Position numbers and translations under genes: made by a program | Shown: positions 10,405-19,226 of the stretch, in pieces | Layout of the letters: every line of letters starts with the position of its first letter | How positions within the stretch are numbered: the stretch's first letter is position 1 | The notes under the pieces: generated by a model | Database searches by the model: none | Seen by the model: the letters and a program-made list of their open reading frames with translations, nothing else | What the model was told of the DNA's origin: nothing | IMG/VR virus record: IMGVR_UViG_3300010885_075204 | Span: 1-31,844 of that record | Source of the DNA: a virus | Length of the DNA stretch: 31,844 bases | Strand: one strand, 5' to 3'

Positions 10405-13400
10405 TTAATAGGTAGTTATAAAGGTTCCGACGTTATTCCATGGTATGTCATTATTTATATCATTTTCAATGACATAATGGGAATAATCGGATATTGGGGT
10501 ATTGTCAAAAAATTTAAGTTGTTTCGAGTATTGTGATTTTAAACGATTCAGATGGTTTGAGTTTTCGGCTACAAGACCTAAAAGAATGGTACTAATGAGT
10601 TTTCGGTCCCATGCTGCCTTACCGCTTCGTGGGATACGATATGCTCCCTTAGTAACTGACGTAATCGAGCGTGCTGCTCTTGTAAATTCGCCGGTAATGG
10701 TTGTTGCCGTTTGAACAATGCCTTGTAATTTATGAAGTGCAATTCTCGCAGTTGAGTGATTGTACGCCAGCACTTCGGCTGTTCCAACCGCTAAACCTCC
10801 AGAATCTCTGATTGTTACGGTTTCACCTAGTTTATAAGGTACCGGGTTATTTCCACTAGAAAGATTGCCTAGATCAAGGAACCGAATTTGTCCAGAATTA
10901 TCCTCGTATTGAATATCGGAAGTAATCACCTTTTGAGTTCCAGAACTTAGACCTGTAAGTGTTTCTCCTTCGAAGAAATTCTTAACGCCAAGCGATGAAG
11001 ATCCAATTGTAGGTAATTTTAGTTTGTGTAGAACTGTATGACCGTATTTCTTTTGAACATATTCAATATTCGCTAATCCTGTACCGGACGAAAGGAATTC
11101 AATTGGAAATCCTCTTAGAGTCTTCGATATTTTTATGGTATAATCCGTCACTCCGACTACATAATAAGGTATTTTTTCAAGAAGAGTAGTTGTAACAAAG
11201 CTATCAGTACCGCTAATGTTTTCTCGAACGCTAATAGTACTCGATGAGAGAGATGAAAAGACAACGGTGTCTTCAAGCCAAAGACGGTGTGGTTGCAAAG
11301 AAGTGAATCTAACTAAGTTGTTCGCTCCGCCTTGTACAAATTCAAAATTGCAGGATTGGTCGGATTGTTCACCTCCGTTATTTCCGGGGTTCGTACCGAT
11401 TCCTTCTGTTCCGAGTCTTTGTGTATCCTGAGCACTCGTATAGTACTTAATACTATCATATGTCTGGACTTCTGCTTGTATTCCAGATACACTGCCTTCT
11501 ACAATTTCACCAGGAATAAAATAAGAATTATCCGCAAAATTATCGGTAAGTGTTTCATCTGTAATAATGTAGTGCGTATCAATAACAGCCTGACTTAAAA
11601 CTAATAGATGAATATCCTCAAGCCGGATCATACCCGGTTGGTACCCAGTCATTTTCGAGGCAAGCCACTTTGTTAAACCCGCCTTTAAAGGATCGTATTC
11701 GCTTCTTGTTAGCAATTCGGTATCCTCTGGAAATCTATTAGAGATGCGATTCTGTTTTGTAACCTGACCTGTTAAACCATCGTCCAAAAGTTTTAACAAA
11801 ATAAGCATATCGGAAAAGAAAATAAAACCAGCAGGGTGAACAAGGCGGTTAAACTCGTTTTTCCATGATTTTAATTCCAAACCAGTTTTAACAACATAAG
11901 AGAATTGCTGATAATAATAAGAATCCTGAATTTTTTTATCATCCGAAAGAAAACCGTTGTTGTCAATGTAATTTCCTGGAACATACATTGCAATGATTGT
12001 TGATATGTCGCTGATCTGTTCGCCCGTTATTTGTTCGTTTATTTTAAATTTCTTGGATGGATTTACAACTTTTAAAATTTTATTTTGTAGATTACTAACG
12101 TCATATGAAAGAACCGTAGCAAATGCGCCCGATACTGATCCAGTCACTCTTTCACCAGGACTGTAAACGGCGCTTGTTCTCCCTAACTCGAAAACGAAAC
12201 TCGTTACATTATCCAGATAAATCGAACGAACCAAACTTTCATTTGTTCGAATGCCATAATTTGAATTAACAGCATTTGAATTAATAGAGCGAATCGCTCC
12301 CGGTGATATGGTTCGATCAATTGTTCCGGTTCCGTCTATTGTTAAATTTATTGCAGGACCGCCTGAAACAAGCGACAGACTAAATGTATTCGTTCCAGAA
12401 TTAATTACATAGTAAAATGTATTCGCAACAATTGCCGTTGTACTGTTAATTGTTTTAAACCTTACTTGGTCTCCATTTAAAAATCCATGAGAAGTCATGG
12501 TTACTAAATCGCTCGATGCAGTAAAGCTGCACTTTTTAAAGGCGGATCCAATACCGTTTTTTAATAAAGCAATCGCGCTTCCTCCCGATGTAAGAGATAA
12601 CTTAAAAGTATTGTCTGTTTTGTTAATGATGTAATACAGCGTATTAATTTGAATACCAGTAGTGTTCGTAATTAATGAAAAACTAATTTGGTCTCCATTC
12701 ACAAAACCGTGGTTTGCAAATGTAACGGTATTTGTGTCTTCTTTAAAAGTGCACGTGAAAGCAAAAGATTTATCTTCATTCGAAACAACTCGTTTTGCAA
12801 GAGATGCGTCGGAAAGAGAACCTCTTACTATTTTACATACAAGTTTACTGTCGGCATTCGAAAAATTTAAAACCTCGCATGCTGCTATTTCTGCATTACT
12901 TTCATTCTCAATTGAAACTATTTCATTCGTACGATAGATTTTAGTATTATTTAAATCTGGAACTAGATTAATTTCAATAAAACTGCTTGTTACTTTTTCG
13001 CCCAAGACGAAACCATTATATGTGGCTGGAACGTTTTCCTGTTTTATGATTGCAGCAGTTGCATTCGGTGTTTCTGCAAAATTACCGTATTTTCTAACAT
13101 TTGAAAAAACATAAGAATCTTCTATATTAATATCAAAAAGATACAATTTTGTCGGTTCAAGTGCTCTTGCTTGAGCGGTACCAATTACAACGTCGCTAGC
13201 ATTTTTTAGATTAAATTTTGAAAAGGTATCATATTCCGGCAGTTTAACCACACTACCGCTTATATTTCCTCCAACGGAAGAAGCTATAATATCGACGGGC
13301 GAACCCGAAAGAGTTAAAGACAGAGAAAAATAATTTGTGCTTACGTTAATTACGAAATACACACTATTTAAGATAATACCGGTTGTGCCCGAGATTACGC

Positions 13401-14160
13401 CCGAATCAACTGATGAAAAACTTACACGATCACCAACTGAAAAACCATGAGCGGATAAGGTAACCCTATTGTTACTTGTATCGAAACTACAAGTCTGATA
13501 ACCTAACAATTCAATATCAACAAAATTAGTTTTTGATGGGATTTTAATGCCTGTCAATGTTAGAACATCTTCGACTTGAGAACTAACAGTTGCAGTTGTA
13601 CCGAGCGTATTTGAAATACTCTCACCAGGTTTAAAGATAACGTCAGGTTCAACAACCATTTTAAAACTAATTGGTTGTCTTTGATCAAATAAAGGAACGC
13701 GTGCTGGTTTTCTTGATTGAAGATCCCATCTTCCCGATGAAGGGATCAATATGTCTTCTCTGGGATAATAGACCTCGACATTATCCTGAAAAATGATTTT
13801 AAAGAATAACTCAATCGAGTCCGAGGACCCTCGAAGTCTATAATATTGAACTAAATTTTTGTATAATTTAACCTTATCTGCAACAATTATACCAGGCAAT
13901 GCGGCTGCAATTTCTTTTTGAATTTCATCCAGATAATCGTGATAGGGTGTATCAATATCGCGGACATTATTAATCGAATCTATTTCATAACTCGGATTAT
14001 CATGCTTGTTCATGTAATCATAATAATCCCTAAGAAGCTCGATTAGAACAGCCGAACTCTCTCTTAGTTGGCTAGGGATTAAGGACTCGACTCGAACGTT
14101 TTCTTTAGTTCTTTTTCTTGATCCGGAAATACTGACGATACTGGTATTAATTACTGACAT
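10405..14160 (-). CDS. 7: Baseplate wedge initiator, gp7-like (1251 aa)
   Basis: It sits between gp6 and gp8, the T4 position of gp7. Local matches to the C-terminal half of T4 gp7 support the call. One is a helical region at about 27-135 (LLRDYYDYMN, VQYYRLRGSSDSIELFFKII, DNVEVYYPRE), comparable to the T4 segment RFFESRSYDFYSTKGIEASY followed by KFLFKVLYNEEVEIE. The other is residues about 746-790 (DSYYYQQFSYVVKTGLELKS followed by WKNEFNRLVHPAGF), comparable to T4 RSRSYYVMKIKSNLPSSRWK and FVHPVGFGF. gp7 nucleates wedge assembly with gp10 in T4. The N-terminal portion of T4 gp7 has no visible counterpart. Instead the protein is enlarged by copies of a domain at about 225-298, 468-540 and 544-612, with a divergent one at 938-1025. 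Its start overlaps the gp6 gene by 14 bases. Confidence 0.82.
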   Translation of the reverse strand: MSVINTSIVSISGSRKRTKENVRVESLIPSQLRESSAVLIELLRDYYDYMNKHDNPSYEIDSINNVRDIDTPYHDYLDEIQKEIAAALPGIIVADKVKLYKNLVQYYRLRGSSDSIELFFKIIFQDNVEVYYPREDILIPSSGRWDLQSRKPARVPLFDQRQPISFKMVVEPDVIFKPGESISNTLGTTATVSSQVEDVLTLTGIKIPSKTNFVDIELLGYQTCSFDTSNNRVTLSAHGFSVGDRVSFSSVDSGVISGTTGIILNSVYFVINVSTNYFSLSLTLSGSPVDIIASSVGGNISGSVVKLPEYDTFSKFNLKNASDVVIGTAQARALEPTKLYLFDINIEDSYVFSNVRKYGNFAETPNATAAIIKQENVPATYNGFVLGEKVTSSFIEINLVPDLNNTKIYRTNEIVSIENESNAEIAACEVLNFSNADSKLVCKIVRGSLSDASLAKRVVSNEDKSFAFTCTFKEDTNTVTFANHGFVNGDQISFSLITNTTGIQINTLYYIINKTDNTFKLSLTSGGSAIALLKNGIGSAFKKCSFTASSDLVTMTSHGFLNGDQVRFKTINSTTAIVANTFYYVINSGTNTFSLSLVSGGPAINLTIDGTGTIDRTISPGAIRSINSNAVNSNYGIRTNESLVRSIYLDNVTSFVFELGRTSAVYSPGERVTGSVSGAFATVLSYDVSNLQNKILKVVNPSKKFKINEQITGEQISDISTIIAMYVPGNYIDNNGFLSDDKKIQDSYYYQQFSYVVKTGLELKSWKNEFNRLVHPAGFIFFSDMLILLKLLDDGLTGQVTKQNRISNRFPEDTELLTRSEYDPLKAGLTKWLASKMTGYQPGMIRLEDIHLLVLSQAVIDTHYIITDETLTDNFADNSYFIPGEIVEGSVSGIQAEVQTYDSIKYYTSAQDTQRLGTEGIGTNPGNNGGEQSDQSCNFEFVQGGANNLVRFTSLQPHRLWLEDTVVFSSLSSSTISVRENISGTDSFVTTTLLEKIPYYVVGVTDYTIKISKTLRGFPIEFLSSGTGLANIEYVQKKYGHTVLHKLKLPTIGSSSLGVKNFFEGETLTGLSSGTQKVITSDIQYEDNSGQIRFLDLGNLSSGNNPVPYKLGETVTIRDSGGLAVGTAEVLAYNHSTARIALHKLQGIVQTATTITGEFTRAARSITSVTKGAYRIPRSGKAAWDRKLISTILLGLVAENSNHLNRLKSQYSKQLKFFDNTPISDYSHYVIENDINNDIPWNNVGTFITTY

Positions 14161-16063
14161 TGCGCGGAATTGTTTGATAATTAATTGAGCCTGATGTACC
14201 TGCTACTGAAATAGTGTCAATTTCACCAGTAACGGAAAGCAATTCATCCGATATTTTTAACAGCTGATTTCGTTTAGGAGCAATATCATTCGAGGATGGT
14301 TGTACCACAATACGAATTTTAGTGCTATCATCTGTAACAAAGTTTTCAAGAATGACTTGTCCTTCACTTAAAAATATTTTTCCTACATCACGAATTCGGA
14401 CTCTTCTATTTGAAACAATACGGTAGAGATAAACCGTTCGATCTCCAAAGGTTTCTCTTCTTGTTATATCGGTATTTACTGTTGGAGAATCGCCGAAATA
14501 GTGTTCGACACCTCTTATTAAGAGTTTCGTCGATGTAATCGTATCGCTCGTTGAAAGTAAAGAACCTTCAATGCCATTCGGAAACCTTAGAGTCACAGAA
14601 TTGAGTGTGTTTGCGACCGGAGTAATTTCCTTAAACATGAAGACTCGAACGAATGAATTCAATATCGAAGGATTCGCAGAATCTATTTGTTTCAGCAATT
14701 GAGAATATCTGAAGACACCGTCAAATTTATTTAGATTGTCATTATCGAAATCGTCAATTTTATTGCTTACAACGGCTTGTAATTGAATTCTTGTAAGATC
14801 CGTTAAATTTGGATTAAATTTAAAAAATGCTTCAAGTTTTAGGAATGTGTATTCGTGATCCACAATCACCGGCGTAATTGAAACAACATTTTTTCCTTTT
14901 AAAATCACAGAAGTTACTTGATTCTTTTGAGAATCATTCATGAAAAGTTCGTCGGCGCCTTCAAGCTTAATTGAAATAAAAACCTTTCCATAGTTTGGAA
15001 TAATGTTATCTTCTCCACCCCAAACAGAAATGGATTTAACATTAGGGAACTCTCTTAAAATGATTGCTCTGTAATCATCGGCTGTAACAGCTCTGTTCTG
15101 AGAAATAAAGGAAAGAGGTGCATTAAATTTAATTGAATCAATAGATTCCTTACTCGTTCCGCCAAATGAAAGAAATTCTTGTACGGCATTTGCATTAACC
15201 ACAGAAGAATTAGAAGCCGACATTACAACGCTTATCGAACTCGGAGCGTAACCTCCAATTAAGTCGGCAATCTGAAATCTTGAAGCATTGTTTGCAGCTG
15301 CACCATTTGTTATTACATATTCAATTTCTACAATTTCATTCGTGGCTGGTTTATCTCCTAGAACATCATCTCCAAAATAAATCTCGTATTTCCCCAATGC
15401 ATTTTCTTGAACAAAATAGATGAGAGAATTTGAATCAATATTAGTAAATGTCGTAAATTTATTGTAGGTTCTGTATTCATTGGATTGAACATTCGATTTA
15501 ACACGAACCTGAAGAATTGACGTATCTACATCCAAATCTGGGATTTCAAATTTTTGATCCAAGATTGAATTGTCGATTCGATAAATCATTCTCTTAATTG
15601 CACCTTCTTTTAAAACAACATTTGAAAACGAATAGACATTATTTATGAGAGGTGCGCTTAGTGGAACCATATTCACAAAATAATATGTTACAGAATCGAC
15701 GATCGTAGCAAATCGCGATCCACGCGGTAAAAATACCGATGGATCGGGCGATGTATTTCTTGCAAGAATGCTGATATCCACAGTCGCGGTCGACGCGATG
15801 GTCGATCTTGGTATGTAACCCAAGAGTTTTGCGTGAGACACTACATTACCTCGAATCTGAGCACTATCGAGAAATGTTTCATTCAACGAAAAGTGAGCTA
15901 GCATCGCGTTGTAGTGCGTATTATATGCTAATACGTCTAAAAACATTGAAAGACCCGAACCATCAAAATTCCAGTCACGGTATTTTGATTGAGATTTAAA
16001 ATGGTCCTTAATGTTTGTTTTGATTGTATCAAAATCAAGGTCTGTTACGTTAAATTGTGACAT
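14147..16063 (-). CDS. 6: Baseplate wedge protein gp6
   Basis: The 638-residue product is close in length to T4 gp6 (about 660). It has the expected N-terminal pattern: MSQFNVTDLDFDTIKTNIKD, then YRDWNFDGSGLSMFLDVLAY and NTHYNAMLAHFSLNETFLDS. The middle carries NRAVTADDYRAIILREFPNV, typical of the J-like baseplate family to which gp6 belongs. gp6 dimers link the wedges into the inner ring of the baseplate around the hub. The start is 10 bases downstream of the gp25 stop, and the 3' end overlaps the gp7-like gene by 14 bases. The order 25-6-7-8 is compact and suggests one transcript. Confidence 0.95.
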   Translation of the reverse strand: MSQFNVTDLDFDTIKTNIKDHFKSQSKYRDWNFDGSGLSMFLDVLAYNTHYNAMLAHFSLNETFLDSAQIRGNVVSHAKLLGYIPRSTIASTATVDISILARNTSPDPSVFLPRGSRFATIVDSVTYYFVNMVPLSAPLINNVYSFSNVVLKEGAIKRMIYRIDNSILDQKFEIPDLDVDTSILQVRVKSNVQSNEYRTYNKFTTFTNIDSNSLIYFVQENALGKYEIYFGDDVLGDKPATNEIVEIEYVITNGAAANNASRFQIADLIGGYAPSSISVVMSASNSSVVNANAVQEFLSFGGTSKESIDSIKFNAPLSFISQNRAVTADDYRAIILREFPNVKSISVWGGEDNIIPNYGKVFISIKLEGADELFMNDSQKNQVTSVILKGKNVVSITPVIVDHEYTFLKLEAFFKFNPNLTDLTRIQLQAVVSNKIDDFDNDNLNKFDGVFRYSQLLKQIDSANPSILNSFVRVFMFKEITPVANTLNSVTLRFPNGIEGSLLSTSDTITSTKLLIRGVEHYFGDSPTVNTDITRRETFGDRTVYLYRIVSNRRVRIRDVGKIFLSEGQVILENFVTDDSTKIRIVVQPSSNDIAPKRNQLLKISDELLSVTGEIDTISVAGTSGSINYQTIPRNVSN

Positions 16064-16073
16064 GGGAAAGATA

Positions 16074-16589
16074 TTAACGGATGCGTGTAAGATAAATGGT
16101 AAAGTCGACTTCTGTATCTATATTAATAATTCGGAAGTATATTGTAACATCGTAACGATTTCGGTCGGAATCATCTATTACATCTACAATAACTGAATCA
16201 ACTCGAGGTTCACTGCGTTGAATGATCCTTTTAATTGATTCTTGAATGGCTACTACGGTAAGACGATTTACTGGTTCAAACAGATAATTTATAAGGTTGG
16301 ATCCAATTTTTGGTTGAAAAGGACGCTCATTGTAATTTGTAAGAATAAGATTCTTGACCGATGCTTTTACTGCATCTATATCAAACAATGGAACAATATC
16401 ACCAAGTTCTTGATCTTGTCGAAGACCTGTAACAACACCCTGACTATTTCGTATTTCTTGAATACTCGTTCTTCGAACGATTGGGTATAGCTGCATCGAC
16501 AAGTCCAAATCGGAGTACTGTTTATCACGGGAAACAACGGAAATATCTCTTAAATTGGATACAGATATATCGGAAAATTGGTTTGACAT
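16074..16589 (-). CDS. 25: Baseplate wedge protein gp25
   Basis: The product is 171 residues and belongs to the gp25/gpW-type lysozyme-like baseplate family. It shows YSDLDLSMQLYP near residues 26-37, the core NYNERPFQPKIGSNLINYLF and the hallmark EPR motif in QRSEPRVDSVIVDVI. gp25 sits at the sheath-proximal face of the wedge and primes sheath polymerisation. It is longer than T4 gp25 (132) because of an N-terminal extension of about 25 residues and a short insertion. The upstream start is supported by a perfect T4-type late promoter TATAAATA at 16605-16598, whose expected start site lies about 3 bases before this ATG. Confidence 0.95.
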   Translation of the reverse strand: MSNQFSDISVSNLRDISVVSRDKQYSDLDLSMQLYPIVRRTSIQEIRNSQGVVTGLRQDQELGDIVPLFDIDAVKASVKNLILTNYNERPFQPKIGSNLINYLFEPVNRLTVVAIQESIKRIIQRSEPRVDSVIVDVIDDSDRNRYDVTIYFRIINIDTEVDFTIYLTRIR

Positions 16590-16597
16590 TCTACTAG

Positions 16598-16605
16598 TAT
16601 TTATA
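16598..16605 (-). promoter_or_regulatory. Late promoter (TATAAATA) before gp25
   Basis: On the minus strand this is a perfect match to the T4 late promoter TATAAATA. Transcription from such elements starts about 6 bases past the last A, which here is near 16592. The gp25 ATG is at 16589, giving a leader of about 3 bases. It would re-initiate transcription inside the baseplate operon. Confidence 0.8.
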
Positions 16606-16638
16606 TGTTATCCAAGAAAACCGTTACTGGAACCATCA

Positions 16639-17796
16639 TTAAACACGACCTCTGGTATTCGTGGGGCGAGCAACCGTATTAATATGAATCGGTGGTTCCT
16701 GAAGAGCCACTAGATTCTCACCTGCTTTAATTGCTAGTTTAATATCCGCCGGTGTTGAAGCATTTAAATGAGCGACATAATCTGCGATTAACTCCTTATT
16801 GGCTTGTGCAATTTCATCGATTGTATCCAGACTTGTATTAAACTTTAGGATAAAATTTGCGTCTTCAGAATCTATTCTTTCTAAATCGTAAGAGGCATTT
16901 TCATCATTATTTTTAGCATTCATTGTCTCTGGAAACGCGCTTAAGGCAAGAACCTGTGTTTTTATCGTATAGAGTTCTGAATTTTTTCTTGCCTCATTCG
17001 CTCGATCTACCTTCTGTATTTCATCCAAAGTTAAAAAGCCGAGGGATTGAAGTTCCTCTGGTGTTTTTCCATATGTCTTTGTTTTAACAAAAATGCCAGA
17101 TGTTTCAAGTATTTTTACTTGCTTTAAATACTCATCGATTGCCGTTTCTTCTTCCTTTAAACTTGGATCTAAGACTTGTTTCTTAATTTCCGCCGATACC
17201 TTTAATTCATATTCCTCCAGTCTAGCATGACTAATTCCGGAAGGACTCTTTGATGTATCGTTAAAAAAGTCTTTTACCGTAGAAACTAAGGGAATCGCAT
17301 CAAGAGGACTTTGGTTTGGAGTAATCGAATCTTTAGCATCAACCGAAACCAATCCCGTTTCAATATCAATTTTAATGTTTGGTATGGCCGAGCAAATGTC
17401 TAATTCCGTTGTATTTGTAATGTCCGATGCTAATTGAATATAACGATCGAGTTCCGGAATTTTACCTTTGTAGCGTTGTAGAACTTGAGCAATGTTTGCT
17501 GGAGATGGATCATTTTTGATCGAATTAATGTCATCCTGAAAAGAATAAGCCTCGTTTATCTTCTCTTGGACTTTCGATAAAGCATCCTGACCCTTTTGAA
17601 TTAAAGTTCCCAACTCTCCAAGGGCACCTTTACCGCTTGCAAGTTTAGTCTTGATTTGATCCTGCACATCTCTTAATGTATTCAGTGCGATATTTTCACC
17701 GCACGGTATCTTGGTACTTATAAAATTCGTTGGAATCTCCGGTATTTCGCCCAAGGCGGAAATCGAAGTAATGTTGATATTTCTTAATGTAGCCAT
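16639..17796 (-). CDS. Unknown structural protein between gp5 and gp25 (385 aa)
   Basis: I do not recognise a specific family. The 385-residue product begins MATLRNINITSISALGEIPE. Residues about 40-130 are predicted to be mostly helical (VQDQIKTKLASGKGALGELG, then LIQKGQDALSKVQEKINEAY). A second charged helical part lies in the C-terminal half (SAEIKKQVLDPSLKEEETAI). There is no signal peptide or obvious enzyme motif. Its place inside the baseplate operon, directly after the gp5 spike gene and before gp25, argues for a virion or assembly protein. A degenerate late-promoter element precedes it. Confidence 0.75.
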   Translation of the reverse strand: MATLRNINITSISALGEIPEIPTNFISTKIPCGENIALNTLRDVQDQIKTKLASGKGALGELGTLIQKGQDALSKVQEKINEAYSFQDDINSIKNDPSPANIAQVLQRYKGKIPELDRYIQLASDITNTTELDICSAIPNIKIDIETGLVSVDAKDSITPNQSPLDAIPLVSTVKDFFNDTSKSPSGISHARLEEYELKVSAEIKKQVLDPSLKEEETAIDEYLKQVKILETSGIFVKTKTYGKTPEELQSLGFLTLDEIQKVDRANEARKNSELYTIKTQVLALSAFPETMNAKNNDENASYDLERIDSEDANFILKFNTSLDTIDEIAQANKELIADYVAHLNASTPADIKLAIKAGENLVALQEPPIHINTVARPTNTRGRV

Positions 17797-17807
17797 ATAA
17801 CCTTAAG

Positions 17808-17815
17808 TATTTTTA
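17808..17815 (-). promoter_or_regulatory. Possible late promoter (TAAAAATA)
   Basis: This has one mismatch to TATAAATA on the minus strand. The expected start would be near 17802, about 6 bases before the ATG at 17796, the same spacing as the perfect promoters nearby. A single-mismatch site in AT-rich DNA is weak evidence by itself. Confidence 0.45.
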
Positions 17816-17831
17816 GCAAGGTAAAATATCT

Positions 17832-19226
17832 TTAAGAAACACTCGGTGGTCCAGTAACTATTAAGCCGCCGGGTCTGTGTAAATGCGTTGTAAGCGAAAT
17901 CGCCGGTGTACCCGCGGTTACTTGAGTTGTTGCCGTTAGAGTACCAGTTACATCTACATTATTTCTAACGAATGTCTTCGATGCAGTAATTGTTTGTTCG
18001 CCGCTTACAGTAAGTGCGTGCGTCGATCCAAATGTTTCAGTTACGGCGCCATCAATGTTTGTTACAAGTGTTTCAGGAGATTCAATTTTAATTTGCTTAC
18101 CAGTTAAAAACAACAGACCGTTCGTCGTCGAACTATTATTATCGCCGGTAAATTCATTGCGCTTACCTAAAACGATATGACCGTCATTTTTATTAACAAA
18201 AAGATCGTTGTTCTCGGCAATGGTTTCATTTTTGTTACCGTTGACGAGAATGGTTGAATCTCTGCCGACACGTAAAACTGAATTAGATTTTATGTTTGCC
18301 GCAAACTCTTGACCAATTTCAATCTGTTCCGACTTACCGATCTTTGATTGGCGAGATCCTTTAACGTATTCGGTCTTATTGCCTTCGACCTCGAGGTGAT
18401 AGTTACCCTTTACAAGATGTCTAAAATCGCCATCGACTGTTAGATTTGCGGATCCCTTGATGTAGATGTTATCTCCGCCGATGATCACTGTGTAATTATT
18501 ACCCACAATCGTCGTCGTCTTATCTCCTTTGTTATTAATTTCACAATAGGTTCCAGACTTATGCATTTCAAAAAGTCTTTCCGCACCTGGAGTATCATCC
18601 ATTTCCTTTACGTGCCCAGATTCGCTATGAATTGAGTGGTTGTTGGGATAAATTGGATTTACTACGTCTCCAGTTTTTAAGTTACTCCATGTATTCCGTT
18701 TGTAATAAGTGCTTGGTTCCGATATGGCAACAGATACTAATTCACCAGGAATCGCTGTTTCAACGTTTTCTTGTCTTAGTTGTTCTCTGGCTACGTATGC
18801 TGTTGAATTAAAGTAATCGCTTCTCGATTCAATAGGAAGATCAACGGAAGATGATTTTCTTGGATGTTTACCGCTTGGATCGGAAAACCCCTTTGATTTA
18901 TCTCCGCCCGTAGTTATGGACGGAATTGTTCCCATTATAATTGGATCCTGGGCCGAACGACCATCTCTAAAAAAACCGACAACCCAAGACCCTTGAAGCA
19001 ATCCGGTCGCAGATTGTCCAATGCCACTCATTCCGGCAGAGGTAACAGGAGTCATCACAAAGGCCCATGGCAAAGATTCAGTAGGGATTTGTTCTTTATC
19101 ATCCGTGTGATAACCATAACAACGAACCCTAACGCGTCCCATTTGCATAGGATCCAGAACATCTTCGACGACGCCAGTAAACCAGCAAAAATTACTTCCA
19201 ATAAATTGATCAACGTTGTTTATCAT
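17832..19226 (-). CDS. 5: Baseplate hub/tail spike gp5 without lysozyme domain
   Basis: Residues about 10-105 form the gp5 OB-fold domain (CWFTGVVEDVLDPMQMGRVR, LPWAFVMTPVTSAGMSGIG, PIIMGTIP), which sits on the hub. The lysozyme domain that T4 gp5 carries next is absent: a linker of about 90 residues leads straight to HSIHSESGHVKEMDDTPGAE and the beta-helix. The helix shows T4-like octads at about 250-306 (DNIYIKGS, ANLTVDGD, FRHLVKGN, YHLEVEGN, KTEYVKGS). The C-terminus has H448-L-H450 (TTHLHRPGG) and ends TGPPSVS. An HxH pair at a spike tip is typical of metal-binding central spikes. The ATG overlaps the hub gene stop by 4 bases, and AGGA lies about 8-12 bases upstream. The protein is the membrane-piercing needle. 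Confidence 0.93.
   Translation of the reverse strand: MINNVDQFIGSNFCWFTGVVEDVLDPMQMGRVRVRCYGYHTDDKEQIPTESLPWAFVMTPVTSAGMSGIGQSATGLLQGSWVVGFFRDGRSAQDPIIMGTIPSITTGGDKSKGFSDPSGKHPRKSSSVDLPIESRSDYFNSTAYVAREQLRQENVETAIPGELVSVAISEPSTYYKRNTWSNLKTGDVVNPIYPNNHSIHSESGHVKEMDDTPGAERLFEMHKSGTYCEINNKGDKTTTIVGNNYTVIIGGDNIYIKGSANLTVDGDFRHLVKGNYHLEVEGNKTEYVKGSRQSKIGKSEQIEIGQEFAANIKSNSVLRVGRDSTILVNGNKNETIAENNDLFVNKNDGHIVLGKRNEFTGDNNSSTTNGLLFLTGKQIKIESPETLVTNIDGAVTETFGSTHALTVSGEQTITASKTFVRNNVDVTGTLTATTQVTAGTPAISLTTHLHRPGGLIVTGPPSVS

Noticed and set aside
17832-19226. Lysozyme domain in gp5
   Set aside because: No lysozyme-like segment is found between the OB domain and the beta-helix, and the linker is too short to hold one.
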